64,000 nt of DNA from Azadirachta indica. Lineage: Eukaryota > Streptophyta > Magnoliopsida > Sapindales > Meliaceae. Below, piece after piece: positions 62,078 through 64,000 of this stretch (position 1 is its first letter; each line of letters starts with the position of its first letter). The stretch is taken from contig CM040451.1 in assembly GCA_022749755.1 (NCBI GenBank), positions 11,731,871 through 11,795,870 of the forward strand, in the 5' to 3' direction. The position numbers and the translations under genes are program-made. A model generated the notes under the pieces. That model saw only the letters and a list, made by a program, of their open reading frames with translations, made no database searches and was not told the DNA's origin.

Positions 62078-63071
62078 ACACGCCCTCCCCTTCATAAAAA
62101 GAGGATATGTGTTTAAGCCTTACAAAATACAATGCTCTTTTCTGACGTAGTGGGAGTTTTCCTATGCAATGTGCGACTTATCTCAAATCCTGTATTCCTA
62201 AATTTTTGGGATGCATTACAACAGTATTTATCTAAATTTTTAAAAGTACTCTAATCTAGTTAGTACTAGCAGCATATATTTAAATTCTCAAAAGTATTTT
62301 AGTCAAGTTAGTACTAATAGAACTTATTTTGTAGTCTAGTTAGTACTAGCAAAACTCTAAATTTTTAGAAGTACTCTAATTTAGTTAATACTAGCAGTAC
62401 ATATCTAAATCCTCATAAGTACTTTAGTCAAGTTAGTTTTAATAGAACTTAATTTGTAATTTAGTTAATACTAATAAAACTCCAGTTTGTAATACTAGTA
62501 GATGTATTTATATTAAAAAAAAAAATTATATTTATTTAATCTAATTGAAATAAATAAGATGCAATTTTTTGACTTCTTCTTCTTATTATTTTTTTTGCCG
62601 TTTCGTTTAGCTTTATTTATTTATTTATTTATTTCGATAAGATATTATAATAAAAATCGTCTGGCAATTATTTTCACAAGAAAAAAAAAATCGGTTTTTC
62701 CCCGTCGAAAAAAAAAGAAGAGGAATTTGATTGCAACTTTGCTACCTAAAGACACTGCGTTGTTTGGTTCTAACCTGATCAACAATTTAAACGCCGTTGA
62801 TGTGTCAATAGGCCACGTGTAGGGTTGAAGTTGCAAAGGTATTTTATATCCTATACAAGTTATTAACACAAAAGAAATCCCTCCACCACGGGGGAATAGG
62901 GTTTGTTTTACTTCCCGAACAGGATTCTGTATTGGAATTGAATTGATCAGTGGTTCTGATATAAGAGCCACTCTCCCCAAATTCAATTCATTCGCTACGA
63001 AACAGGCGACAGAAATTCATCGAATTTAATCGGCTTTATCAGTTAGTTTTTGAATTGATTGTGTTATTGCG
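62078..63071. other. Intergenic region and PP28 gene upstream
   Basis: Starts with the ACAC target-site copy, then a 125-base tandem duplication (62232-62481), T/A tracts and a (TTTA)n run near 62617-62634. No gene. The last ~150 bases are probably the PP28 leader. Confidence 0.5.
62232..62481. repeat. 125-base tandem duplication
   Basis: Two diverged copies (62232-62356 and 62357-62481), each starting CTAAATTTTTA and ending around AAAACT, and each with internal TAGTTA(G/A)TACTA motifs. Copies differ at many sites, so the duplication is not recent. Confidence 0.85.
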
Positions 63072-64000
63072 ATGGGGAGAGGCAAATTCAAGGGCAAGCC
63101 CACCGGTCAACGCCAGTTTTCAACTCCTGAAGATATTCGTAATATCTTTCGCCTCTAATTTTCCTTTTTATCGAATTAAAGTTTGCTTTTTCATGCTGTT
63201 TGAAGTTATTTTTTAATGAAAATTTCGGCTGATAAAGTGAAATGTTAGCTAATTAAGTGTGAGAATATGAGTAATTGCTTTATGTATGGCTTCTTGATGA
63301 AATTGGGAATCTGTTTGTGACTGTTTAATTTGCATATTGATTTTTAATCTCCCTTTGTAGTTTGAGTTTCTGATTCTTTGCTTGATAGCTGAATTTACGA
63401 GTTATCTTAAAGTTCCGACCTTTTTCGTAATTGTTTTTCTGATATATTTGATTGCAGTTGCTGGAACCTCTAGACGTCCTCGGACTTTTAAACGGGTGGG
63501 TCTCTCTCATTATCTCTGAAACAAAATTATAAAATTCTGGCTGATTGTTTGAAATTGGAACTGCTACTTGAATCTTTTTCACAAAATAGAAATCCTTTGT
63601 TTTTAACGTTATTAGGAAGAAGCAGAACATAAAGAAGAAGTTTCCGAAGAGGAAGTATCTGGGGAGGAATCTGAAGAGGAGTCGGGAGAAGAATTAGAAG
63701 ATAAATCTGAAGTTAGTAAACTCTTTTTTTCTATGTGATTTGAGTTGTTTTATAGGAATTACTGTTAAAATTTGTGCTGATCTTTGTGGACTTTATGGTT
63801 GCAGAGGCGAAAAGGAACTCAAGGTTTGATTGAGATCAATAATCCTAATTTGGTCAAGGCAAAGAATTTGAAAGCTAAAGATGTAGAAGTGAGTTTAATA
63901 GTTTCCTATTGTAAACAATGTATTAATAAAATTTCTAGCTCTATTAGTTAATCCAAGCCTTCTTTTTTTTCATCTTCTGCAGTTTGGAAGAACAACTGAA
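63072..64000 (+). CDS. PP28/PDAP1-type phosphoprotein (partial, runs off the window)
   Basis: N-terminal 101 residues of a 28 kDa heat- and acid-stable phosphoprotein homologue (casein kinase substrate PP28 domain). Exons: 63072-63138, 63458-63495, 63616-63711, 63805-63888 and 63983 to the window edge, all GT-AG. Features: MGRGKFKGKPTGQRQFSTPE start, AGTSRRPRTFKR, an acidic Glu/Ser-rich segment (SGEESEEESGEELEDKSE) with many casein kinase 2 type sites, then RRKGTQGLIEINNPNLVKAK, the core PP28 motif, and the start of the FGRTTE segment. The rest lies beyond position 64000. Function in plants is not settled. Confidence 0.93.

Noticed and set aside
56741..62081. A 5-base target-site duplication for the outer LTR element
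   Set aside because: Only ACAC (4 bases) matches exactly; the fifth base differs on either side (C before, G after), so a 5-base claim is not supported.

Overview
This window is nuclear DNA from a eudicot plant. The evidence is intron-rich genes with GT-AG junctions, very AT-rich intergenic DNA with many (TA)n tracts, and plant-specific families (MLO, ARF3/ETTIN, VOZ, UGT79, DUF599). The protein sequences resemble those of woody rosids such as Citrus, but that is an impression from recall and was not tested.

Layout, left to right. A 14-exon MLO membrane protein lies on the minus strand (925-4580). An ARF3/ETTIN auxin response factor follows, also minus (6898-11961), with two tasiR-ARF target sites and a 16-bp tandem duplication in exon 3 that breaks the expected reading frame. 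About 8 kb of AT-rich intergenic DNA leads to a two-exon DUF599 membrane protein (20067-20945). An F-box gene with a frameshift at a TA microsatellite comes next (22293-23443). Then two class II O-methyltransferases lie in tandem on the minus strand (24653-25803 and 26332-27832), followed by a scrambled O-methyltransferase remnant (28600-28788). Plus-strand genes are OPA3-like (30788-33993) and VOZ1 (37050-40998). ELOF1 (minus, 42573-43651 plus a 5' leader exon) is divergent from an uncharacterised, probably plastid protein (plus, 44661-48876), with telo-box motifs on both sides of the shared upstream region. Two UGT79-type glycosyltransferases follow in tandem (50524-51894 and 54664-56043). 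A decayed gag-protease Ty3/gypsy element carries a solo LTR of another family inside its 5' LTR (56745-62077). The window ends inside a PP28/PDAP1-type phosphoprotein gene (63072 onward).

The genes do not form a single pathway. The O-methyltransferase and UGT79 pairs are local tandem duplications typical of specialised phenolic metabolism. The rest are housekeeping or developmental genes.

I found no clearly new multi-gene system. The observations most worth checking are the ARF3 frame-breaking duplication, the minisatellite built from the stop codon and poly(A)-signal region of an O-methyltransferase, the inverted O-methyltransferase pseudogene, and the nested LTR structure with its exact target-site duplication. 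Exon boundaries were set by hand from splice dinucleotides, reading-frame continuity and family conservation; no search or alignment was run.
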